This document shows, piece by piece, positions 22,403 to 33,837 of a DNA stretch of 64,000 nt. The notes beneath the pieces were generated by a model that saw only the letters and a list, made by a program, of their open reading frames with translations, was not told the origin of the DNA and made no database searches. Source of the DNA: Phaeoceros laevis (lineage: Eukaryota; Anthocerotophyta; Anthocerotopsida; Notothyladales); NCBI GenBank assembly GCA_049999765.1, contig JBNGIQ010009035.1, forward strand, positions 1 through 64,000, given 5' to 3'. Both the position numbers and the translations under genes were made by a program. Within the stretch, counting starts at the first letter, position 1; each line of letters starts with the position of its first letter.

Positions 22403-23493
22403 TCGTAGGAAGTACTAAAATAGAAAGGTAATTATATTTTTGAACGTATTTTGTATTTAACATAATTAAAATTTTGAAAAATCAAAATACGATATAATAC
22501 GCCGCTTCCGAAGCTTCAGGTTTGAAAGAAGCCCATTTTTAACGCCAGACGCGTAACTTTCCTCCCTCCCGTAAACTACGCTTCGGCAACTAAGGTAATT
22601 TATATATTATCGAAGTAATGTAATTTGCCCATAACTCATACCTATAATTAAATCTGAAGTACTATAATTTGCCCATAACTCATACCTGTAACTAAATCTA
22701 AAACATCTTTCTTGTCTTAGGGGGAGTCACCCTTGAGTGTCTTGCTATTTAATTATATAGTATATTAGTCACTAAGTACATAAGTTTACTTAGACTTTTT
22801 GGTTTCTGTATACTTTCTTGTGGCACATACTATGTTTTTTACTAAACTGCTTGATGAGTAATCTAACAATTTATAGGCATCAGGTTGTCTTTTCCTCCTA
22901 ATTAAGCTAATATTTGCTAGAATTCTGCACTCTATAATTTAAATCTATTCTGCTTAAAGAATTCAAAAAAGTTCAAAAAAAATCAAGAAATCAAGATATT
23001 AGGGTTAGGGCGCGCGCACACCCACCTACCCTTATTTTTTTATTATATAGAATGATTTTTCCCAACTTATCCATTTTAGTGGTGCTTTGCATGTAAGTTG
23101 CCCTAACTTAAGGAATTTATTTGTAGTGGTACTTGGTGTATAAGTTTGTAACTTATGGATTTTTGGCTTATGGATTGTAGGGCTTATGAAGTTATAGTAA
23201 ATTGTACAAAAACTTAATACTATTTATCTTAGGGTACAATTAATTTACTAAACCGGCTTGCATAAAAAGAATTGGTTTTTAACCAGATACATTCTGATAG
23301 GACGGTTTTTATCGATTAGAAACTTATATGCTTACATGTAACCGTTTAGTAATGACTAGAAACAGGAAGGTTGCATACTTGCTACAAAGAACATCTAGTG
23401 ACAAACATCTAGTGACACAAAGACCCTGCAGTGACACAAAGAACATCTAATGCTACAAAACACACTAAAACAAGTAGAAGGACCCAGCGGCAA

Positions 23494-23615
23494 CCCTAAA
23501 CCCAGCCGTCGTGCCCTAAACCCAGACAACACATGCCCTAAACCCAGACAACGCGCACCCTAAACCCAGCCAACGCGCGCCCTAAATCCAGCCAACGCAT
23601 GCCATAAACCTAGCC
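23494..23615. repeat. Telomere-like CCCTAAA units at 20-22-bp spacing
   Basis: Exact CCCTAAA words start at 23494, 23514, 23536, 23558 and 23580, with a decayed sixth near 23602. Each is followed by a CCAGCC/AGACAACGCG-type spacer. CCCTAAA is the plant telomere heptamer, but here it is embedded in a longer unit, so this is an interstitial minisatellite rather than a true telomere tract. Confidence 0.85.
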
Positions 23616-23934
23616 GCCGCGTAAAAGAAAGTAGCAATTTTATGAGATCAGAAGTATAATGGTCCTATGCCGTTCACACCCTTACTCGGTTCATCATCAC
23701 CGTCACCGTCACCGTTACCCATATTGTCAGCCGGCTCACTATTTTTGTGGAGCATTTGTGTAGTGAGCAAGAGCTGCGGCTTTTCCATTTGTTGGGGTGC
23801 ATATAAAGTCATTTCTAATGAAAGATTGTGAAGGCGTCAAGAACTTGTAGTGAACTTGCACACGATCTTAGGATAATGAGAATGAGGAAATAAGAAATCA
23901 TAAACTCATCTACATATACGAAGAATAATACGCA

Positions 23935-24130
23935 TGAAAAACTCATAAATATAGATGCAGAACTTAAACACATGTATGGAGAACTCATATACATACATGC
24001 AGAACTTAAACACATGTATGGAAAACTCATATACATATGCAGACTCATACACATGTATAACAAACTCATATACATGTATCTAGAGCTCATATATATTTGA
24101 ACAATTTATATATATAGAAGGAAACTCATA
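23935..24130. repeat. ACTCATATACATG-type imperfect tandem repeat
   Basis: Repeated words such as AACTCATATACAT and AACTTAAACACATGTATGG recur at roughly 23-46-bp intervals. AT-rich minisatellite; the reverse-strand ORF here is a product of the repeat. Confidence 0.75.
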
Positions 24131-24605
24131 TATGTAAAGGACGTAAATACAATAATAAATCAATGTATGCAAAAATTAAACTAGTATATATAAGTGAAAC
24201 TCATATGTGAAACTTTTATAAGTCACATCTCAAATTATCAAAACAATTAGTGTTTGATACGTTCGCGGCATGAGTTATATCTCTATATATAGCCTTAATG
24301 ATTTGACGGTTATTAGCTAACAGTAGATAACTTTCCTGAATTAGTAATCAAACTTAGAGCGTGCATGCAGGGCAGAGGTACTAAATGTGCTTTATTTGAG
24401 AGTTATGTGTCATCGGGCCACTTGGTACCCCTTTGATGATGTTCATGCTTCTTCAGCTCTGCAAGGATTTTTTCTCAAATGCGCATGAATTAAGCCTTAA
24501 GGTTTGAACAACTTTCTTCTTTATATTATTTATGTAGTTTTCTTAATTTTTTTTTCTCAAATTCAAGGCTTTAATATAATTATTTATTTTACAATTTATC
24601 GGCAT

Positions 24606-24705
24606 NNNNNNNNNNNNNNNNNNNNNNNNNNNNNNNNNNNNNNNNNNNNNNNNNNNNNNNNNNNNNNNNNNNNNNNNNNNNNNNNNNNNNNNNNNNNNNN
24701 NNNNN
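24606..24705. other. Assembly gap (100 N)
   Basis: One hundred N; unknown true length. Confidence 0.95.
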
Positions 24706-27700
24706 GGTTTAGCTTCCTCGTAACTGGGTTTAGATCGTACGCGGTTAAGTTTAGGTCGTATGCGGCTGAGTTTAGCGTACCAAAACTAATGCATTGTAAG
24801 ATAAAACGCAAGCGAAGTTTCATGGAATGAAATGCAAAAAAAAAGCAAGCTTGGAAGGAGATCTCTACCCGAACTGTGTAAATTTGCTCTCATCGTTCAA
24901 CATTAGCTTGTGGTTTGTCTTCTCTGACCAACGCTTAAAATACCAGCCCCGTTGCTGAATACAGCGTCTACGTGTACCTCTGCCCTATATGCACACGATA
25001 AGTGCTGATTTTGCAGTTTCAGATCTTTGGAATGATATATTTTGGAGTTTTAGGACTCCAAAGTGATAAACTTGGGTCTGTAAAGTGCTGTACTTGCAGT
25101 TTTGGGTTTGCAGAGTGGTGAATTGGTACATGTGCTGAATGTTGAACTACCAATTAGTGTGTACATCCTTGTATATAGGGGTTTCTCCTTCAACGAGCGC
25201 GTCCACTAGCCTCATGGTCATTGCTTCCATGATATGTGTATCAAGCTCCACGTGTAAGAAGGGCACAAAATTTATCCAGTAGAGACATGTAAAAAGACTA
25301 TTCACCCGCTATGGTTCAAGACGAAAGGATACGTCGAATATGAAGTGGAGATTAAATCGAATATAATACAAGCATCAAAGTGAGGTTTCTTGTTTGAGGA
25401 CCATATGAAGGGTTCTAATGCTGCCTGTTGACACCAAGAAGATATCTCACAGCTCAATCCATATATTCTTAACTGCAATGATAGATCATTGTCCACGCGG
25501 GAGGTTTGGGCAGCTCACCATAGGGCCTTGGGCTGTGTTTCATGCCCTCAGAACAATAACCCATATCAGGTCAACAGGCCATTTCAATTTCTAGTTGCGG
25601 GTCTCTGCCTTAAATTTGATGATGAATGTTTGTCTGGAGGCCTAAATAAGGCTGGTATCACTCATGACCGAAACGTCAGGAACACTAACGTGTAGAGTAA
25701 CCCAAGCGCCTATTTCCGTTCGAGTAAACAATAGTATAAGCACGGTTTCGTAAAAGCTTTTGAATCTATCGTGTCCATTCGGTGGGTCTGAAGTTTGATA
25801 ATCTGTACTGCTTTTACTGCCTGTCTTTGGATACCTGGTTTGGTTTTCTCGCTACCCGAACGTAGCACTAGATTTTCAGAGCACAATATCAACCGCTAAC
25901 TGCAATTTACAAAAAGCTCGAAGGAGAACCAAATCGAAACCAATAGATAAATCTAGTATTTGAAGCGTTCTTCTCACTTCTGCATCTGTTTTGGTGATGA
26001 TGTGTAACCTATGACGTCTTCGATTAATATTTAGAACAGAAAATGAAATGGAACTTCCGAAGCGAATTGCTGTAGCTGATGAGTTACATAAAGAGTTTTA
26101 CTGAGTTTGAAACGCCAACTTGAAGTTGGAGAATGGAAATACATGGCTTCTCACAGAGGTTTCGAGACTGACCCACTCGATTAAAGACTTTGGCGAGAAG
26201 CTTGAAGCAGGGATAAAGGATGCGAAAGAAAAAGCAAGATTGGCCAACAGACGTCTGCTTTCTGGTATGGTGAAGTTGTCACTGGTCTGGGAATAGTTTG
26301 TCCATTGCCTAACTATTGTGAAAGCTAATATGGAAAAACAGGTAAACTAATAGTAGAACATTATTGTGCTTTCACAGCACAATAATTTCCTCCAAGCTCC
26401 TCAGCTTTATATACAAGCCAAAAGCCCCTCGGCGCTCAAACGAGTTCCGCACCCGCACAAAAGGTACTGACTCATGTGGCTCTAGTTTGTTGTGTTCTCC
26501 AGATTGAAATTACACAACCAAGTAAGCCGATTGCGTTCGACAAAACTATAACACGCTACATTCCACAAGAAACTTATCAAGTTGACCGGCGCTAAACGGA
26601 AGCCACACATGTTGCAGATGCAAAAATGCAAATTAAAGTTACCGCAGGAGTGCAACACCAGTTTGTTGCTCCTCCATTATAAACTCGACGTCACCAATGC
26701 AGTGGTTGAGGTTACGAGGAGCCTTGTGAAAAACATCCATGTTGCTAAACATTTGAGTAGAATCTGTTATACAAGTACGAAGAACATAATGTCACTCACA
26801 TGTAGGCATGCACAATTCTGTAACGAATGTATCAACAAGATGATTCAGATCCGACGAATCATTAACGGAGCAAAATATCCCACATACAGGTAGCTCTTCG
26901 TAGGCTTTTTGTACTTTCTTTGCGTGGTGAAAGAAAGATGTGGGATCCAAAAGAAATTGTCGTAAACTCTGCTGGGACGTGTGATATGCAGTAACCCAGG
27001 GTAGAATTTATCCCTCTACCTATCGTAACATAAGGGATTTCGTTCCCTTAGGAACTCATATATGATCAAAAACAGACTAAACGGGCACTAGATACAACTA
27101 ACTTTGTCTTTCAGGACTTGCGTCCCATCAGACACAACTAAAACCACCACAAATTTCAGGATTAGCCGCCCAACATGGTGAAAAACCACCTCCACTGTCA
27201 CGAACGGATCTCTGTCGTAATTGGAACGAATGTTCTTGATGACACGGACCTAGGAGATCTGCGGACTTCGACACTGTTTCACACGATAAATGATCAACGA
27301 ACCTTGAGTGTCAACCGCACAGTAGGAACAACGAGCGTACGCATCCGCACGGGCGTAAGTGTAGCAGCACCATGGGGGTGGAGAGCTCCAGCTTCTGGAG
27401 AGATTAAGCGCAACAATAATAATAAATTAAGAGAGTGATGAGCATATAAAGTGTGAGGGTGGACCACGTCATTCTAGGCTAGGAAAGTTGCACCTCATTG
27501 GTCAGCAGAATTCCCTGGAACCCTATTGGTCCAGTATTGCTGAGCTGGTGGTGGAGTCCGGCCCCGTGCCCTCTTTTTTGATGCGTCATTCTTCTTCGTG
27601 GTCTCCGACTCCGTTTCATCTTTCTTCGTTTTGCCCTTGCCTGGTGTCAAGACCTCCTCAGATTGCTTGTTTCCGAGGAATTGGCGTCCGTATTACTAGC

Positions 27701-28480
27701 CCTGAAGTTAGTTTATGCTCAAAGTGTAGACCAACGTTGCCCTCTTCCGTCCACAGATCATGCGCCTCGTAACATGAGCATAATCAATGGAGTCAATGGA
27801 CATATCATATCATGCTTCATCCTCCTCATCTGCTTTATTGAAGAAATGATAGAAGATGGTTCCCCAATCCACCATCTCCCCGTACTCCAGGACGTAAAGT
27901 AAAGCTATAGCAAGCTCCTTACTAATAGCTGACCGTTTTGTAATGCGCGTTAGACAATGCAACACATTGCCTAAAGGTCGTCTTCCCTCTAAGATAAACC
28001 TGGAGAGGGGTCACCCGTTGGCTGTTGCTGTGTCACATGGCCCTTCAAACCATTGCTCCATATCGTACTTGTTGATGGGCACGGCATATAGAGATATACC
28101 TTCCGCTTCCTCCTCATGCCGTTTCAAAGCATGGCGAAAATACGTCTCATTTCACAAATGAGGATTATCTCGTATTGTCTTGCCCTTCGGTCAGCGCCAG
28201 ACGCACTCAAATTCTGTAATGATAGGCTGACTCTTCACCGTCCAGTCCTCCAGAAGAAATGCCAACTCATACCTCTCCGCCACGGGTTTTGCTAATTCCA
28301 TGTCCTTGATTTCCTTGATTTCCGGCCTGAAGTCAAGATGACACTGTTGACTTATAGTTCCAATGTCCCAAACTCCGAAATAGAAAAATGACTTAAGGCT
28401 AAAACTTCCATCTACTCAGTTAGCCCACGTCTCTAGCTCCTCATAACCTTCTAGCAAAACATAGCAATGCTCCAATCGGT
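24706..28480. other. Spacer without recognisable gene
   Basis: Short ORFs on both strands show no known domains and no splice-consistent chains that I could find. The sequence may contain old transposon debris. Confidence 0.5.
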
Positions 28481-30850
28481 TTAAAAGGACAACACCTCAA
28501 AACGGAGAAGGGAGAAAGGATTCTCGTTTTCCCTTCAAGTCCTAGTTGCCCAACCTTCGGTACATACCCTTAGCACCTGGGTAGCCCACTCACCAGTTGG
28601 TGCAGCCATTAAATCCACAAGACTACTTAAAAGAACAAAGTTGGGGCGGAAACAAGAGAATTTGTCTTCCGTCCTAGCCCGTGTCTCCCCCCAGTGGTAT
28701 CTTGAGTCATGTTTATAGTCAGAACATAAGAAGAATAATTTTAGAAAACCTTCACTTGCCACATCCCGTCCCGCAATGCCTCTTACGCCTTGTGGCAGCG
28801 ACCTGTCCGGCTGCCTTCGCAATGTTGTGATTACCAACAGAAAATAAAAGAAAACAACACTTTGTACACCTCCTCCTTGGCTCGCCCACGTTCTCTTGGT
28901 GTCTAACCTGCTTATCCTGGTCCTCCAAGTAGTACCACTACATGCCACACGACCTCCAACTTAAAAAAAAAATTAAAAGGGATGGTTGGAATGAGGACAT
29001 TCTCGTCTGCTTCCACACCGTCTTGCTGTGTACTCGGTATCTGGCCTGTCCAGCTACGGCCTGATTACATGAATAGAATAAAGTAATGTCTTCCTTAGGC
29101 AATGTGTACACGACCTACTGGCCAAGGTCTCAAATCTCGTACGCGTCCAAGGGAAAGTAACGGCCTGAACCACACTTCTACATGAAATAATGTTAAACCG
29201 GACTAGGACCAGCCTGTTTCCCTGTCGTGCCATGGTCAACCGGTCTACTGCACGGCCTTTGTGGCTCAAGCCATAACAACAGAAATATTAATTAAAGCAG
29301 CCACAATGGAACGTCGTGGAGCACAAAACAAAATAAAAAATGGCGCCTAGCAGGTTATGCTGTGCCTTCTTACCACCGTGCCTTGCGCTAAAATGCCCGC
29401 AAGCTTAACCATCACTTAAAAAATATACTCCCATAATCATGTGTCTTCTCATGCCGGTACGCCTCCCTGGCAGTCAAGTGATTAGACCATGGCCATTATT
29501 ACAAACAAAATAAGATTAAAAGGGCTCTGGACAGCTGTTCCCGCGCCATGGCCTGCAGCTAGCGCATGGCCTGGACAGCCCTCCAGGTGGTCAAGACATG
29601 GCCACCACCTAAAAAAATAATTAAATTAAGCTCAAAACACTCATATGCGCGCAAGCGCCATACCAGTACTAGTAGCTATAAAGAGTACTCATACAACATA
29701 GTATCATGTGTCCCCCACTACTGGCACGGCCTATGGCCATGATACAACAAGAAAAAGACAAAAAACCCTTAGAGAGGGTTTCGCCCCCTCTTAGTAGCTA
29801 CAACAAAGTTGAAGAAATGCCGCATTGGGGTTGCGCCAGTATCACGCCATGGCGCGCCATGGAAGGCAATAGTCTGCAGCTACCCTTAACTAGAAAATGC
29901 TCCCTTCATGATCTTCTAACGCGCCGCGCCTCAAACCCCAATTGCTACAGTAGCACGGCCTGCTGCTGGTCTGGCTTGAATACTGTTAGGATCTGACTGT
30001 ACCCAGCTATGGCCATAAAATCATTAAAAAAAACAAGGAAACCTCAAGTTTCGCCCTTCTCTCCTAGCTGCGCCACGCCGTGCTAGCCCGCGCCCTTGCG
30101 GCCGGAAAGCAACCCAGCTATGTACCAGGTTGTCAGGCCATCTCATGCCATCACCAATGCATTCAATAAAGTTAAAAAGAACATAAGACCATGTGCGTCA
30201 CTCCTCCACCCTCGCGAGAGTGCTGGGCTTTAGAATTGCGTCTCCATTACGCTATGCAGCGCAATCATAGCAGTAGCCATTAAAAAATTATGCCCTTCAC
30301 GGTTCTCTGGCGCGCCACGCCAGAACCTGGTACCACCTTGGCAGCTAGCTATGGGAGTGCTAGTAAAACTCAAACCCCGCTATGTATCCTTCTTGCCCAC
30401 CCAGGTCTGGCCAGCCCACCTGCACAGCCAGCCGTGGTCACGGCCTGCCCTCCTGCAGGCGCATGGACTGTCACGGCCTGACCTTCCACAGGTAGTGATA
30501 GCAAAGATAAAAAAAACGTAACCCCGCCTTGTCCCTAGCAGCTGCGGAGGGGGCGGGCACCTACCCGCCTACCTGGCCACCGTGGCCTGGCCGCGCCCTC
30601 CACCACTGTCCGTCCTCACGCGCACCGCGCCGTGCTGTGCCGCCTTGCACACCTGGCGCGCCGTGCCACAGCTGCTTCTTACGCGCTCACGCCCTCCCAC
30701 TCACCATGCCCTCCTACAGCAATGCTCACACCGTGCCGTTCCGTTCCCAGCAATGGAGAGGATAGGGAGGGAGAAGAGAGGGAGAGAAAAAGGAAAAAGG
30801 GGAAGAGGGAGAAAATTAAATTAAATTAAAAGGAAACCATTCCCTCATGG
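28480..30850. repeat. Degenerate satellite-like array (about 100-200 bp units)
   Basis: An A-rich block (like ATTAAAA, AAAATAAAA or TTAAAAAAAAC) recurs about every 100-200 bp. It is followed by a CT-rich block (CCCTTCTCTCCTAGCTGC-like) and a GC-rich block with GGCCATGG or CACGCC words, for example near 28600, 28850, 28960, 29290, 29500, 29590, 29750, 30015, 30160, 30275 and 30500. Units are diverged but the order of blocks is kept. No coding potential is recognised; the ORFs near 30.5 kb are compositional. Confidence 0.55.
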
Positions 30851-30977
30851 ATGGCTAGGGTTTTGTCACGCGGCACTATATTTTTTAAATATATCTACAA
30901 ACCTTTGCCATATGTCCCAAATCCTTGGGCATGAGGATGAACATCTCAAACCCTTGTCACATGAGGGTTTGACATCT

Positions 30978-31092
30978 CATGCCATGACTACATGTCCACA
31001 CATGCCATGACCACATGTCCACACATGCCATGACCACATGTCCACCCATGTCATGACCACATGTCCACACATGTCATGACCACATGTTCACA
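30978..31092. repeat. 23-bp tandem repeat, five copies
   Basis: Five near-identical 23-bp units built on CATGCCATGACCACATGTCC. Minisatellite next to the degenerate array. Confidence 0.9.
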
Positions 31093-33837
31093 CATACATA
31101 TCATGTCGTACCATCTTATACTATGTATTAAAACCTCTGCCGACTAAACCCTTGCATTGGATTGCTCTGTGGCCATGTGAAACGACATATCTTGGCATGC
31201 GGCCATGACCTACGACACATCCCCGGTCTGTCTCCAACTACAGCCGCGAACCCCAGTATGTTCCGCCATCATTCTCACATGCCAACACGTCTCAGAAAGG
31301 AACCTTCTCATCTCCACATGCCCACGGATTAGTCTTCCACTAACCACCATCATTTCATTAATTAGATATTGATTAACTAATAGTAAATTAGTCGTTATTG
31401 CAAAAGCTTAGTCGTTTATTCAACAAAACACAAAAAAACAGCTCTAGTATTATTAAAACAACAAGTCGGTCACCACATGATACTGGTTGGTTAGTTGTGG
31501 AGGTATCACCATCACTTAATTTGTTGTTGTAGATTTGCACCGTATCAATCCGTAAAGGAGCACAACGTCCTATCTGGAGGCACCTCCTGGTAGGACATTG
31601 ACATAAAGTTTCCTGATTTTACATGACTATAAAGTTCGAGCACAAATTTATAGCTCAGGTAAGTGGAAAACCCCCCGGCAACATCATCGTCAACTAGATA
31701 AAAGAAGAGGGACACACAAATACCAAGATTTATCCGACATTATTTTTGGAGTGTTTATCCTGAACATGAAAGCTTGAAACAATGCCTACGACAAAAGAAA
31801 ACTACAAAAAAACTTCACTGTCGACTAATTTACGCACATACATGTGTTCGGTGCATGCGCATGTGCATACACCGAATTGAACAAAGTGGGATTCCCTACC
31901 GCGTGCCCCGCTCCGCCCTGTTGCGCGTCCTGCCATCCATCGCCTGCCATGCGCTCCGCCCTGACTTGCTGTGCTACGCGGCCAACCATAGCCCTTGGTC
32001 ATATGGCTCTTGGTCGGCCGTAATTTGTTGATTAGGACGTCCGCAATATGGGGGTTTCCCATTAAACCCTTCCGTAACGCCGAAATGGTATTCTATGGTA
32101 GTGTACTTGTTTTCTCGTCTAGACTGCGTACGCGAATGTATATCGCCGAAATTCGCCAAACGTCGGGATACCAACGTGCGGAATCTGGCGAAAAGTGGTT
32201 GAAAAACTCTCTACGGGTTTTTTTTTTGCGACTTAAGCACTTTATATATCATGAAATGGAGTACAATATATGGTAGAGTTTTAGTCTACCATATTGGAGT
32301 TACTCATTCCTAAGTTGGTTAGTTTTTCATTTATCGCTAAGTTATCGTCTCCTAAATCCAAAAAGTCAACTCTACGACCTACAATAGTGTGCGTAAGTAA
32401 AGAAGGTTGAATCGGTGCAACATTGGGAAGAGTACCTAACCCGACTGACCTATCATGGCTTTTCGCATATACGAAGCACAGCCTAATGCGTTTGGGGCCA
32501 GGGCCATCAGCTTTGCAAGACAAGTAGGGAATTGAGCACAGTTTGTATGCATGGTGATAACTTCGCAAGGCAACGAGGAATTGAGTGCACTCTACATGAG
32601 TATTTGCCACCATAGCAGCTTCAATCTGCTGTTTCCTTAGTTTGGCGAGAATTCGCTAGGTGCTGCTTTTCCCGAAGGGGATGGTGGCTATAAGTCGAAG
32701 AGGGACAAAGTTTGTTAGTGGTAGCAGCAATTCAGGAAGAAAGATGGAGAGCAGAAAGGAGGAAGGGAAGTTGGGTTCCACCATCTGGCCATCAGTATTC
32801 TTGATGACGTCCGAGAGCTAGGGGCCTGTGTCTTGCGCGGTTTGGCCTTCTGCTGTTGCTAGCTCCCAGCTCCTAGTAGACCGCAGAGGCTTTGCCAAAC
32901 CAAACATCTTCCTTTGAGCCTTCCACTGGGTGGCTCTTGCCTCGTTAGTTAGGGATCGTATTTTGCGTTGGCCACCTCGTTTGGACACTTCATCTGGCTT
33001 CCAAATCTCCCAGCTATTTGGTTAAATTGTATAAAAGCTAATAAGTTTTAAGTTTTTTGTCTAATGTCTGCTTTGTTGCACTCCTTTTTGCAGGCTTGGG
33101 GCTAGACCAATCTCTGACCTTTGTAACTCAAAGGCTTCACAGCCGGTCCTAGCATCCAGTGCTTTATCTTCGGGTCGTTTGGGACCACGGGCCTAGGGTT
33201 CAAAAGGCTCGGTCAAGTCATAACTTTGCCGACCCTGCTTCACTGTCTAGTGGACTGCCTAGTGGTAGAGGGTGTGCTGCGTGGAGCGGCATCTGTGGAT
33301 AGTGCTTGAAGTTATATTCAATGTTTAACATGAGTTCCCCTAAAAAGGCTCAAAAAAAAAAAGTCATTAAGGCACATTGCACTGCAATGCATGAATTTTA
33401 GCGATTCCAAACAAATGAGAATGAAACGTGTTTCATGTTTAATTTCAAGACACTTGAGGAGCAGTTTCCACGAAGGCCCGAATGCTACTTCTCGGAAATT
33501 TCTATTGCGAGCTGCCAGGGAAACCTTATGACGAATATAGGAAATATGCGGTAGCCTAGTGATAAGGTCCGCATAAACGCCTTTGTGTTTCGCAACACCA
33601 CCACGTCTCAGGATGGCCACGTGTCGCACCTAACAGGCTGTTATGAAGGAGTAATGCGTTACAGAGCCACATGTCCGCTATGCAACCCGCTCGTGGCACT
33701 ATCTTAAAACTGTCGTACCAGACGCGGCCATGGTTAATAATATTGATAATATTATTAACTCCAGTTCGTCTTTAAGACGTTTAATTTCTCATGGTATCTG
33801 AAGGCAACAACAGCCTCACTGGTTGCATTGAACCGAT
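31093..33837. other. AT-rich spacer and EGT1 upstream region
   Basis: No gene is recognised. The last ~200 bases before 33838 probably contain the promoter or leader of the EGT1 gene. No TATA box could be assigned with confidence. Confidence 0.5.

Larger units (their letters stand above)
20546..23490. other. Gene-poor AT-rich repeat region
   Basis: No gene is recognised. The region contains an ACCGGTTA-type repetitive stretch (about 21240-21360), several tandem and fold-back repeats listed separately, and a 100-N gap. Confidence 0.55.

Noticed and set aside
26582-26893. A 103-codon frame with several Cys and His
   Set aside because: The cysteine spacing fits no zinc-finger or RING pattern I know, and no neighbouring exons could be chained.
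30529-30829. Three overlapping Pro/Arg/His-rich frames
   Set aside because: Compositional product of the GC-rich part of a degenerate repeat array.
30978-31092. Five regular 23-bp units considered as a CRISPR-like array
   Set aside because: Units are contiguous with no spacers and the genome is eukaryotic; ordinary minisatellite.
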